Source of the DNA: an uncultured Desulfovibrio sp.
GTDB taxonomy: Bacteria; Desulfobacterota; Desulfovibrionia; Desulfovibrionales; Desulfovibrionaceae
Direction: 5' to 3'
DNA length: 64,000 nt
NCBI RefSeq assembly: GCF_902477725.1
Contig: NZ_CABSIF010000002.1
Location: 256,508-320,507 of the forward strand
Shown: piece after piece, positions 7,866 to 16,489 of the stretch
How positions within the stretch are numbered: position 1 is the stretch's first letter
Layout: each line of letters begins with the position of its first letter
Notes under the pieces: model-generated
The model's database searches: none
The model's input: the letters and a program-made list of their open reading frames with translations, nothing else
What the model was told of the DNA's origin: nothing
Program-made: the position numbers and the translations under genes

Positions 7866-9446
7866 CTACCTCCCGGCATGGCATTGCGCCTGCTGCGCCA
7901 CACGCAAAATGGAGTGCAGCAGGGGCATGTTCAGGCTTGTCTGGCTGCGGAACTGCCCCTGATGGGCGGCTTCGCTCTGATCCAGCTCGTAGCAGGTGGT
8001 GTTTTCTATATCTATGAGAATGCCGGGCAGGCCCATGCGGTCAAAATCTTCCGCATGTTTGATGTAAAAGGGCTGGCAGCAGCAGCCGATGAAGGCGGAC
8101 ACGCCTTGCCCCTTGAGCCTGCCCAGTTCTTCCATGAGATCTTCAAAATTGGTTATGCAGACCGTGCGCAGTTTGCGCTCATGCCCCAGAGCCCAGGCTT
8201 CGCCCACGGAACACTCTCCGCAGGCGCGGCAGGCCTTGGTAAAGCGGAGGTCGCAGTCCTTGAGTTTGGCGCAGTAGGGCAGCAGCAGGGCTTGCGGCCC
8301 GGCGGCCAGCACCTGATCAAAGTTGCCGTTGGTGGTGAAGATGCGGTTGCAGTGTTCAATGGGGATGCCGTGGCGGGCAATGGCGGCTTTTTCCATGGCC
8401 ATGCGCAGGGGAATGCAGATGTCTTCCGCGTTCATGTCGGGTATGGCGATATGCCCTTCGTTGAAAAAGTCATGGATGATGCCGCAGAGGTGCTCCGTAT
8501 TCAGGGGCTGACCGCGCAGGGCAGCCTCAAGGTCAAAGAGGGCGCGTGCGGGAAAAGACAGAAAGTCTCCGGTAATAAACACGTTTTTAAGCACGCGGCG
8601 CGGCATGTTGAGCTGCATGGTCACGCGAACAAGGCCGTAGGGCGATTTGCGCGCGCCTTGCACCACCTCTGTTTTTTCATAGGTGGGGCGCACCATGTCT
8701 ATCCATTCCTGCGACTGAAAATAGGGCAGCCGCTCGGCCAGCAGGTCTTCTTCCTCGGCGGTCAGGCCGCCGGGCACAAGGTTTATGCCCATGTGCCGCT
8801 CAAAGGCATCGGCAAGGGCAGCCTTGATATCGGCGCTGGCGGGTACATGCCCAAGCTCCCACGCCAGACAGGTGACACGCTTTTTGACGGAATCAATCTC
8901 CTTGGCTTTCAGCTTTTCCACAGGCACGCGCAGGCATTTGAGCATGGTTTCCACGTCAAAATCCACCAGCAGCGTACCCTGAAACAGAAATGCCGCGTCG
9001 CAGTCCGTGCCGCCGGTGCCGGAAATCTTGCGGCCAGCCACTTCTATGTCGTTGCGGGGGCGAAATGCCGCGTCAATGCCCATGCCGCGCAGAGCCGTGA
9101 CGGTTGGCTCGCACAAACGGCGGAACAGATTGGCGTTGGGGATGCCCACGCCAAAAAAGGCCTTGTCGCAAATAAGCTCCCAGCCGATCTGGTTTTCATC
9201 AAACAGCAGGCCGCCACCGCCTGTGATGCGGCGGTTGATGTCGATTCCCTGTTCGCGGCAGTAGGAAAGGCGGATTTCTTCCTGAATGGACTGATGAAAA
9301 CCCACCAGAACCGTTGCCGGATTGAACTGCAAAAAACGCAATGTATCCTGCGAGCGGCCACTGCCGCGAATTTCAAGCAGCACCTCGTCAAGGGCCATGT
9401 TTTCCGCCGCTGTAAGCGGCGGCAAATCAAGCAATCGCCACTGCAT
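7866..9446 (-). CDS. Lipoate-protein ligase fused to a DUF116 cysteine-rich domain
   Basis: A 526-residue fusion. Residues 1-235 are an LplA-type ligase: RITGGGG at 73-79 is the lipoyl-AMP-binding loop and GRKISG supplies the conserved lysine (Lys140). Residues about 255-340 resemble the LplA accessory (LplB-like) domain. Residues about 365-500 match DUF116, with cysteines at 392, 398, 406, 409 and 412 and a CCC triplet at 455-457, enough for an iron-sulfur cluster. Expected reaction: attach lipoate or octanoate to the carrier lysine, preparing the substrate for the radical SAM pair. AGGAGG precedes the ATG. The domain boundaries are estimates. Confidence 0.8.
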   Translation of the reverse strand: MQWRLLDLPPLTAAENMALDEVLLEIRGSGRSQDTLRFLQFNPATVLVGFHQSIQEEIRLSYCREQGIDINRRITGGGGLLFDENQIGWELICDKAFFGVGIPNANLFRRLCEPTVTALRGMGIDAAFRPRNDIEVAGRKISGTGGTDCDAAFLFQGTLLVDFDVETMLKCLRVPVEKLKAKEIDSVKKRVTCLAWELGHVPASADIKAALADAFERHMGINLVPGGLTAEEEDLLAERLPYFQSQEWIDMVRPTYEKTEVVQGARKSPYGLVRVTMQLNMPRRVLKNVFITGDFLSFPARALFDLEAALRGQPLNTEHLCGIIHDFFNEGHIAIPDMNAEDICIPLRMAMEKAAIARHGIPIEHCNRIFTTNGNFDQVLAAGPQALLLPYCAKLKDCDLRFTKACRACGECSVGEAWALGHERKLRTVCITNFEDLMEELGRLKGQGVSAFIGCCCQPFYIKHAEDFDRMGLPGILIDIENTTCYELDQSEAAHQGQFRSQTSLNMPLLHSILRVAQQAQCHAGR

Positions 9447-9592
9447 ATGCGCCTCCTGATCGGGTATACACGCCTCTTGCGGTCGGGGTTGTCCTTACCG
9501 CGTCTACACCCTGTTTGTGCTGCGTTTTTGTCGCGGCTGCGGCTCATGTTGCACATGTTCTGCCCGCCGGGAATTATGGTCTGCCCTTACCG

Positions 9593-10861
9593 TCAAGCCT
9601 GGGCAGTTAGCGCTTGAGTCGCTTCCGCCGCACTGGTGGCCCTGGCTTTTGCTTCACTGGCGTGCGCCTGGAGCGAGCGGGCCACAAGCTGGCTCATGTC
9701 GAGCACTTCTATGTTCACCTTGTTGCGCTTGGCATAGGTGGTCATGGTGCGCACGCACTGCTGACAGTTGGTCACAATGGCCTGCGCCCCGGTGCGTACG
9801 GCCTCTTCCACCTTGCGCTTGGACATGGCCGCTGAAAGATCGGGGTCGATCATTTCCAGATTTCCGCCGCCGCCGCAGCACAGACAGTGCCGCCGGTTAT
9901 GCTCCATTTCCACAAGCTTAAGGCCGGGAATACGCGCCATGACCTCGCGCGGCTCGTCAAACACGCGCCCGCCGCGCCCCAGATCGCAGGGGTCGTGGTA
10001 GGTCACTGTCATGGGCAGCTCGCCAAGGGGCAGCCTGTTTTCAAGCACGAGCTGTATGACCATTTCAGAGGCGTGTGACAGCTCGAATTCCGGCGGGTAG
10101 GATTCGCGCCAGATCTGGTAGCAGGAGGGGCAGGTAAACACGACCTTGCGCGCGCCCCGCGCCTTCACGGCCTCCACATTATGCTTGATGATGGCGGGCA
10201 GGTCGGCGCTCTGGCCTGAACCCACAAGGGGAAAGCCGCAGCACCACTCATCGCCAGCCATGATGGTAAAATCCACGCCTGCGGCATCCAGAATTTCCAC
10301 AAAGGCCATGGGAATTTTTTGCGCCAGCGGAAAGTACGCACCCACGCAACCCGTAAAATAGACCACATCGGCCTTTGCCTTCTGGCCGCCGCCCTTGGGG
10401 GGGGTACGCATGTCGTCCACCCAGTCGCCGCGTTCGTCGTTGTCTTCGGCAAAGACGTTGTGGCTGTCTTCAAGGTTGGTGCGGATCATGCGGATTTTTT
10501 CCGGGGCATCGCCCGTGCGCGAAAGTTCTTCGCGCAGGGCGAGCCACAGATTTTTGAGGGGCAGGCCAGCGGGGCATACTTCCTCGCAATCGCCGCAGAG
10601 CGAACAGCGGAACACCGAAGTGCCGTATTCCTTGAGGCGCTCCGGCGTGGCCACAGGTTCGCGCCCCAGCACTTCGCCCAAGGCCCGCCAGAAGAAATTG
10701 CGGTCGCGCAGGAGCTTTTTCAGGTTGTCCATGCGCACCTGAGCCGAAAGATCCGCATCGCCCGATGCCGCCACCGCCGGACACACTGTCAGGCACTGCC
10801 CGCATTCGGTGCAGGCGTCGAGCGCCATGCGCTGTCGTATGCTGAATGCTGTGTGACGCAT
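9593..10861 (-). CDS. HdrD/GlpC-like iron-sulfur protein with two CCG domains
   Basis: Redox protein of 422 residues. The N-terminus has two [4Fe-4S] ferredoxin motifs (Cys17, 20, 23, 27 and Cys86, 89, 92, 96). Two CCG domains follow, with Cys207-208 and Cys244/247, then Cys292, Cys328-329 and Cys366/369. This is the layout of heterodisulfide reductase HdrD, DsrK, TmcB and GlpC, where CCG domains hold unusual clusters that act on disulfides or pass electrons to membrane quinones. It begins three bases after a GcvH-like lipoyl carrier gene, which itself follows an 11-haem membrane cytochrome. The lipoyl disulfide is an attractive substrate, but this is inference from context. The last 40 residues are Ala-rich. 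Confidence 0.85.
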   Translation of the reverse strand: MRHTAFSIRQRMALDACTECGQCLTVCPAVAASGDADLSAQVRMDNLKKLLRDRNFFWRALGEVLGREPVATPERLKEYGTSVFRCSLCGDCEEVCPAGLPLKNLWLALREELSRTGDAPEKIRMIRTNLEDSHNVFAEDNDERGDWVDDMRTPPKGGGQKAKADVVYFTGCVGAYFPLAQKIPMAFVEILDAAGVDFTIMAGDEWCCGFPLVGSGQSADLPAIIKHNVEAVKARGARKVVFTCPSCYQIWRESYPPEFELSHASEMVIQLVLENRLPLGELPMTVTYHDPCDLGRGGRVFDEPREVMARIPGLKLVEMEHNRRHCLCCGGGGNLEMIDPDLSAAMSKRKVEEAVRTGAQAIVTNCQQCVRTMTTYAKRNKVNIEVLDMSQLVARSLQAHASEAKARATSAAEATQALTAQA

Positions 10862-10864
10862 GAT

Positions 10865-11290
10865 TTAATCCTTTTTGAACTTCTTGATGTCCTCTTGCAG
10901 CCATGCTTCAAGAACGTCCTTGCCGCCGTGAATGAGGGTATTGATCTGGCTCATGTCGGCGGGCTTGATCCTGTACATCCAGCCCTTGCCGTAGCAGTCG
11001 GCATTGATAAGGGTGGGGTTGGCCTCCAGCTCTTCATTGACCGCGGTAATTTCGCCATCGGCGGGGCTGTAGACGGTGCCAAGCCATTTGCCCGATTCCA
11101 CCTTGGCAAACTTTTTACCGGCGGTGACGGCCTTGCCCACAAAGGGCAGCTGCACAAACACGATCTGGCCAGCCAGCTTTTCGGCAAAGTCGTCCATGCC
11201 GATGACCAGTTCGTCGCTGTCCACGCGGGTCCAGAAGTGGTACTGGTCGTAGTACAGTTCCTCGGGCATGTTGTATCCGGCAATTTCCAT
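10865..11290 (-). CDS. GcvH-like lipoyl carrier protein
   Basis: A 141-residue protein of the glycine cleavage H family. A single lipoyl domain is recognisable from YHFWTRVDSDELVIGMDDFAEKLAG to YSPADGEITAVNEEL, with the modifiable lysine at position 68 in KVESGKW. Ordinary GcvH proteins have ESVKA-type sequence here, so the Gly before and Trp after the lysine are unusual and point to a dedicated carrier, like the LbpA proteins of sulfur oxidisers. No P, T or L glycine cleavage genes are nearby. It is packed between the multihaem cytochrome (30 bases) and the HdrD-like gene (3 bases). AAGGAG precedes the ATG. Confidence 0.85.
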   Translation of the reverse strand: MEIAGYNMPEELYYDQYHFWTRVDSDELVIGMDDFAEKLAGQIVFVQLPFVGKAVTAGKKFAKVESGKWLGTVYSPADGEITAVNEELEANPTLINADCYGKGWMYRIKPADMSQINTLIHGGKDVLEAWLQEDIKKFKKD

Positions 11291-11320
11291 GATTTACTCC
11301 TTAATGTAATGGGTTAGGCC

Positions 11321-13351
11321 TTAGTGGCGGCCTCGAATGGTCTGAACAAGCAGGAACAGGGGAGCCGTGAACATGTGCCGCAACTGGCTGAAGGGTATGT
11401 AAGCCACTGTCAGCGCGGTCAGTAGCGCATGGACGTACCAGCCCCAGCCGTAGACGCGCGCCAGCGTTGCCTGCCCAAGGGGAGCAAGGCCCAGCGCCAG
11501 CACATGCCCGGCAAAGGCATAGCCGCTGCTTTCTGGCATGCCCGTGAGGGCGATACGCATGCCTTCAAGCACAAAGCCCGTAAGCGTGATGCCCAGCAGC
11601 AGATACAGCGCAGGCCAGTCGTGGCGCGGCGCGTTTGCAGCAGCGCTCTTTTCGCGCCGCCACAGCACGGCGGCCAGCAACAGGCCCAGCAACAGGGCAA
11701 GCCCGCTCAGATCAAAGAGGAAGGCTCCGGCACCCCAGTTTTTGTCCAGCAGCAGCCAGGGCCATTCCTGCGCCGGCGACAGGAGCGAGCCCGTCAGGCC
11801 CAGCAGGCCCCAGACAAAGCGGAACAGGAAGGGGAAGAATATGAGCGCATGCACGGCCCAGCGCAGGGGTGACTCCCGGTAGAGCCGCCGTTGCAGGAAG
11901 ACATCGCAGCACAGGGCCGCCCATCGGTTTTCCGCATTTGCGTGCTGGTGCGGCGCGGGGCAGCCGTGGCTTTGACCCGTTGCGGCATCAGCAGCCTGCG
12001 GCTTTTGCGGCGAACCATTGCCCAGATTGGCGCTGGAGAGCCAGAACAGCCCCAGCCCAGCAAATACCAGCACAAATACGCCAAGACCGATCTGACCTGG
12101 GGTATCCTGCACACTGAACGTGGCAGCGTGGCACCCCATGCAGAGCACGCTCTTGGGCGGCAGAATGGCATTGGCAGCGCCAACCTTGCCGTTGCCCGCA
12201 AATCCTTTTGTGGAGCCGCCTAAATCCGTTCCATTCGTGCCTGTTGCATCTGTAGTGGCACCAACGGCAACGGGACCGGCGCTGTGGCAGCGCACGCAGG
12301 AGGCTGTGCCGCTGGCAAGCGACATGGAATGTACGTTGAGCGGCCCGGAATTGATGACATAATCAACCTTGCCGTCCTTAAGCACCGGGGTGACGCCGGA
12401 AAGATGGCACGCGCCGCAGCTCACATTGCTGTGGGCATCATGGATTTTCTTTTCGTCATGCCGTGTGTGGCAGGTGAGGCAGTTGACGCGCTCCTGCCTG
12501 TTGTGGGGGTAGCGTGCCGCATCTTTGTGGCAGGTGAGGCAGTTCATGTCGCCGTGGGTCATGGATTTCATGCCCTCGGCGGAGATTCTGGGCATGCTCC
12601 CGGCAGGCGCGGCAGCGCTTGATTCCGGCCCGTGGCAAGAGAGGCACATCACCGGCCCCTGCGGTTCCTTGTCTTTGTTAAATGTCACAGGCATTGCTGT
12701 GGAACCGCCTTGAGGCTTGGCGGCAGAGACGCCAGTGCCAGCGGCTATGCCCTTGCCGGTTCTGAGTCCGTGGCAGGAAAGACATGCGGCCACATCGGGT
12801 GCTGGTTTGGGCAGGTCTGTCTGGGCCTTGTGGCACACGCCGCAGGATTGGCTCATGTCGCCCGCAGGGCGCAGACCCTTGGCTCTGGCCTCGGGCGCGA
12901 GAACATAGTGCGGGTTGTGACAGGTGACGCAGTTGTTATAGTCCTGCGTTTTCATTACCGGTTTGCCGCCGTGCATCCCTTTTGCCAGATTATCTTCAAC
13001 TTCGCCGTGGCATTGCAGGCAGGTTTCCCGGTCAAATGCCGTACTGGCGGGCTTGTTGAGTTTGTCTGCCCGTGGGTGCTGGTGATCGGCCTGTTCTGCG
13101 TGGCAGTCTGCACACGACATGTTGGCGTGGGCAGAGGCATGAAAGCCAGACTCATCAATAAACCACGTTCTGCCCGGCCTAACCTCGGTGTTCTGCTGGT
13201 CACTGGCAGCATGGGCGGGCAAAGCAGCCGCTGACAGCACGATACAGGCCGCTATCATGCAGGCCGCAACAGCATGGGCCGTCAGCGTACGGGCCGCCGG
13301 AAACATCGGGGCGGCCATGATTGGGCCGCGTTTGCGCATCCTCAGCTTCAT
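11321..13351 (-). CDS. 11-haem c-type cytochrome with C-terminal membrane domain
   Basis: A 676-residue exported electron-transfer protein. A basic N-terminus and hydrophobic stretch ending near ALPAHA form a signal peptide. Eleven CXXCH haem sites follow (CADCH, CLQCH, CVTCH, CGVCH, CLSCH twice, CLTCH twice, CGACH, CVRCH, CMGCH) within residues 75-415. The C-terminal third has about five or six hydrophobic helices resembling a NarI/DsrM-type cytochrome b, with histidines near several helix ends. It could therefore join periplasmic haems and the quinone pool in one chain. The gene starts ten bases after the lipBA stop codon and is followed by the lipoyl carrier and HdrD-like genes, presumably its electron donors. 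Confidence 0.85.
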   Translation of the reverse strand: MKLRMRKRGPIMAAPMFPAARTLTAHAVAACMIAACIVLSAAALPAHAASDQQNTEVRPGRTWFIDESGFHASAHANMSCADCHAEQADHQHPRADKLNKPASTAFDRETCLQCHGEVEDNLAKGMHGGKPVMKTQDYNNCVTCHNPHYVLAPEARAKGLRPAGDMSQSCGVCHKAQTDLPKPAPDVAACLSCHGLRTGKGIAAGTGVSAAKPQGGSTAMPVTFNKDKEPQGPVMCLSCHGPESSAAAPAGSMPRISAEGMKSMTHGDMNCLTCHKDAARYPHNRQERVNCLTCHTRHDEKKIHDAHSNVSCGACHLSGVTPVLKDGKVDYVINSGPLNVHSMSLASGTASCVRCHSAGPVAVGATTDATGTNGTDLGGSTKGFAGNGKVGAANAILPPKSVLCMGCHAATFSVQDTPGQIGLGVFVLVFAGLGLFWLSSANLGNGSPQKPQAADAATGQSHGCPAPHQHANAENRWAALCCDVFLQRRLYRESPLRWAVHALIFFPFLFRFVWGLLGLTGSLLSPAQEWPWLLLDKNWGAGAFLFDLSGLALLLGLLLAAVLWRREKSAAANAPRHDWPALYLLLGITLTGFVLEGMRIALTGMPESSGYAFAGHVLALGLAPLGQATLARVYGWGWYVHALLTALTVAYIPFSQLRHMFTAPLFLLVQTIRGRH

Positions 13352-13361
13352 ACGTTTCTCC

Positions 13362-14951
13362 TCAGCACGCTTCGCAAGTATGGGCAGCCAGCGGGGCCGC
13401 GTCTGTCAGACTGGTCAGCATGGCCTCCGCGCGGTACGAGCTGCGCACCAGCGGGGAGGAAGCCACGCCCGTAAAGCCCATGGCAAGGGCTGTTGCCTTC
13501 CAGTGGTCAAATTCGTCAGGGGCCAGATGCCGCGCCACAGGCACATGCGCACCAGAGGGCGCAAGATATTGGCCAAGGGTCAGAAAGCGGCAGCCGTGCG
13601 CCAGCAGATCGGCCAGGGCGAGGCGAATTTCGCCCCATGTTTCGCCAAGGCCCAGCATGATGCCGGATTTTACGCGCAAGCCTTGATCGGCGGCGTAGCG
13701 CAGCACTTCCAGTGAAGTTTGATAACTGGCCCCAGGGCGCACCTGAGCAAAAAGCCGCCGCACTGTTTCAAGATTATGATTGAACATATCGGGGCGGGCG
13801 TCGCACACCGCATCAAGAGCGTTGCGGTCGCCCTGAAAATCCGGCACCAGCACTTCAACGCTGGTCTGCGGGCTTGTTTGGCGTATGGCCTTGATGGTGC
13901 GCACAAAATGATCCGCGCCGCCGTCCGGCAGGTCGTCCCGCGTAACAGACGTTATGACCGCATGGTGCAAGCCCAGCCTGTGCACGGCCTGCGCGACGTT
14001 GTCCGGCTCATTGGAATCGAGAGGCGCGGGATTTCCCTTGGCAACGGCGCAGTAGCGGCAGCCTCGGGTGCACCTGTCGCCCATGATGATGAAAGTTGAA
14101 GTGCCGCGCGAATAGCATTCGCCCTTGTTGGGGCACTGGGCTTCCTGACACACTGTGTGCAGATTGAGGTCGGCCAGCATGTACTCCACCGGGCGTATCC
14201 CGGCATCAGGCCGCAGGGAAACAGTCAGCCAGGCCGGTCGGTTTGCAGCCAGCCCGGTGCGGGGCGCAAAATCAAATTCATGCGCAAAGGCCTGCACAAA
14301 ACGGCGTGAAACTTCGGCAAAATCAACCTGACTTCCCAGCTCGGCAGCTATGGAGGTAATGCGCTCCGCAGGGTTGCCGCAGGGGGTGATAAGGCGGAAC
14401 CAGTCCACATCGGTATTCACATTCAGGGCCATGCCGTGAAAGGTCACCCACTTGCGCACTGCCACGCCCACGCTGGCGACTTTGCCGCCGTTTACCCACA
14501 CGCCGGGGCCGTGAACGCCCAATTGTGGCTCAAGCCCGAAGGAGCGCACCACCGAGGCAATGGCGGCCAGCAGTTTTTCCATATACAGGTGCAGGTCTTT
14601 TTGCCGCAGGCGGATAACGGGGTAGGCCACAAGCTGGCCGGGGCCGTGAAAGGTTGCCATGCCGCCGCGTTCCACCCAGTAGAGGCCCACGCCCTGACGC
14701 TGCAACTGTTCCTCGGTCACGTGCAGATGGGCCGTTGTGCCGCCGCGCCCCATGGTGATGACGGGGTCGTGCTCAAGCAGCAGAAGGGTATCGTCCACGG
14801 CATCGCTGACGCGCGACTCCACGCGGCGCTTCTGAAAGTTCAGGGCTTCGCCGTATTCGATGCGCCCAATATTCAGCACCTCCAGCGGAACAGGCTGGCC
14901 GGGCGCGGAACTGGCATCGGTATCTTGCTGGCAAAGGGATAAGGCGGACAT
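13362..14951 (-). CDS. lipB-lipA: LipB-LipA fusion: octanoyltransferase plus lipoyl synthase
   Basis: A single 529-residue reading frame joins both enzymes of de novo lipoate synthesis. Residues about 20-235 are LipB: the RGGMATFHGPGQ motif, the catalytic lysine region KVASVGVAVRKW and the catalytic cysteine in LITPCGN. Residues about 250-529 are LipA: the auxiliary-cluster motif CQEAQCPNKGEC, the radical SAM motif CTRGCRYC and the C-terminal RSSYRAE. LipB moves octanoate from acyl carrier protein to a lipoyl domain and LipA adds two sulfurs. I chose the ATG at 14951, preceded by AAGGAAG, over a longer upstream extension that shows no homology. All key residues are present, so both halves look active. 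Confidence 0.92.
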   Translation of the reverse strand: MSALSLCQQDTDASSAPGQPVPLEVLNIGRIEYGEALNFQKRRVESRVSDAVDDTLLLLEHDPVITMGRGGTTAHLHVTEEQLQRQGVGLYWVERGGMATFHGPGQLVAYPVIRLRQKDLHLYMEKLLAAIASVVRSFGLEPQLGVHGPGVWVNGGKVASVGVAVRKWVTFHGMALNVNTDVDWFRLITPCGNPAERITSIAAELGSQVDFAEVSRRFVQAFAHEFDFAPRTGLAANRPAWLTVSLRPDAGIRPVEYMLADLNLHTVCQEAQCPNKGECYSRGTSTFIIMGDRCTRGCRYCAVAKGNPAPLDSNEPDNVAQAVHRLGLHHAVITSVTRDDLPDGGADHFVRTIKAIRQTSPQTSVEVLVPDFQGDRNALDAVCDARPDMFNHNLETVRRLFAQVRPGASYQTSLEVLRYAADQGLRVKSGIMLGLGETWGEIRLALADLLAHGCRFLTLGQYLAPSGAHVPVARHLAPDEFDHWKATALAMGFTGVASSPLVRSSYRAEAMLTSLTDAAPLAAHTCEAC

Positions 14952-15057
14952 GGCTGCTTCCTTGTAATGCAGAACAGATTCGGCTTGTTTACGGCGGGGG
15001 GCCGGGGAGGCCTGTACCCCGGGCCCAACGGCACCCCCGCCGGTTCCTTCAATGGCG

Positions 15058-16422
15058 TCAGCCCCGCTTGGGCAGGTACAGGGCCCACCCGGCGGCATCG
15101 CGCGCGGCATCGACAACGGTTTCGCAAAAGGCCGGATGCACGCGGAAGCCCTTGGCGAATTCGCGCACCGTGCATTCAAGCTGCATGGCGAGCACTGCCT
15201 CGCCGATCAGCTCGGAAGCGTTGCTGCCCACAATGTGCACGCCCAGAATTTCGCCCGTGTCGGCATCGGCAACCATCTTTACAGCGCCGTCCACTTCGCC
15301 GCGCAACATGGCATAGCCGTTGATGGAATATGGAAAACCACCCACCTCGACCTCGTAGCCCTTGCGCTCGGCCTGTTCTTCAGAAAGGCCCACGGAGCCC
15401 ATTTCCGGGTTGCCCCAGATGGCGCGTGAAACAAGGTGGCAGGGGAATTTTGCGGTCACGCCCATGCTGTTTTCCGCCGCGCAGATGCCCATGGCAGAGG
15501 CCGCATGGCTGAGCATCCAGCCGCCTGTGCAGTCGCCAATGGCAAAAATGCTCGGGCAGGCGGTGCGGCACTGCTGGTCAACGGCTATGCCGCCGTCTTC
15601 ATTGAATTTAACGCCCAGAGTTTCCAGACCCAGATTGGAGGCAACGGGTTTGCGGCCAGATACCAGCACCCTGTCGGCTTCAACGGTCTGTTCCTTGTCG
15701 CCGTTTTTGAGGGTGCAGGTTTTGCCCGCAACCTTGACGAGGGTGTGACGGGCAATGATCTGCACGCCGCGCTCGCGCAGGGACTGGGACATGCGCTGGC
15801 TGGAATCCTGATCTTCGTCAGGCAGAATGCGCGGGCCGGGCACGGCATAGATGACCTTGCTGCCCAAGATGCTCAACAGGGTAGCCATTTCAACGCCAAT
15901 ATAGGTGGGATCGGTAATAAGCACCGAGGCCGGGGCTTCCGTCATGTCCAGCAGCTGGTCGCTGGTAAAGGCGGCCTGCTCCAGACCGGGAACATCGGGC
16001 TTTGCAAGGGTGCTGCCCGTGGCGATGATGATGCTCTTGGCCTCAACCTTTTTGCCCGCCACATCCACAGAAGTGGGCGAGGTCACAACAGCCATGCCGG
16101 GGATCACGTCCACGCCGTTGTTGGCGAGCAGCGCTTCCATACCCATGCGGATATCGTTGGAAACACCCTGCTTGCGGGCAAGAACAGCGGTAAAATCCAG
16201 CTTGCCCACGGTGAGCTCCAGACCGAATTCGCCAGCCTTGCGCGACTGTTCCAGCAGGGTAGCGGCGCGCAGCCATATCTTGCTGGGAATGCAGCCGCGC
16301 ATAACGCAGGTGCCGCCCATGTTGCCGCCTTCCACCAAGGCCACCTTGCCCTTGAGCTGCGAAGCGCGAATGGCCGCAGCATAGCCGCCGGGGCCGCCAC
16401 CTATGACAACTACATCGTACAT
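15058..16422 (-). CDS. lpdA: Dihydrolipoamide dehydrogenase (E3) of the acetoin dehydrogenase complex
   Basis: FAD-dependent E3, 454 residues, which reoxidises dihydrolipoyl groups of E2 with NAD+. It has an N-terminal GGGPGGYAAAIRA FAD motif, the redox-active disulfide in GGTCVMRGCIPSK, a central NAD-binding domain and a C-terminal HPAFCETV segment carrying the His-Glu pair. The start at 16422 has AGGAGA upstream and places the Rossmann motif at residue 8; a longer frame running back into the E2 gene is not needed. It lies 67 bases after the second E2 gene and 106 before lipBA. Confidence 0.92.
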   Translation of the reverse strand: MYDVVVIGGGPGGYAAAIRASQLKGKVALVEGGNMGGTCVMRGCIPSKIWLRAATLLEQSRKAGEFGLELTVGKLDFTAVLARKQGVSNDIRMGMEALLANNGVDVIPGMAVVTSPTSVDVAGKKVEAKSIIIATGSTLAKPDVPGLEQAAFTSDQLLDMTEAPASVLITDPTYIGVEMATLLSILGSKVIYAVPGPRILPDEDQDSSQRMSQSLRERGVQIIARHTLVKVAGKTCTLKNGDKEQTVEADRVLVSGRKPVASNLGLETLGVKFNEDGGIAVDQQCRTACPSIFAIGDCTGGWMLSHAASAMGICAAENSMGVTAKFPCHLVSRAIWGNPEMGSVGLSEEQAERKGYEVEVGGFPYSINGYAMLRGEVDGAVKMVADADTGEILGVHIVGSNASELIGEAVLAMQLECTVREFAKGFRVHPAFCETVVDAARDAAGWALYLPKRG

Positions 16423-16489
16423 TGTGTTCTCCTGATCTGTGCTGGTTGCTGTATGGGCGCGGCATTGCCGCAGCCCTGCCGGGAATGCC

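Noticed and set aside
7620..9617. Long plus-strand frame of 665 residues opposite the lipoate ligase
   Set aside because: It mirrors strongly coding minus-strand genes, has no family motif and is low in normal codon pattern. It is a shadow of high-GC coding.
10865..11290. Ordinary glycine cleavage H protein
   Set aside because: No gcvT, gcvP or gcvL near it, atypical lysine motif, and tight linkage to redox genes.
14952..15179. N-terminal extension of the LipB-LipA frame
   Set aside because: It overlaps the end of the lpdA gene and lacks LipB similarity; the ATG at 14951 has a good ribosome site.
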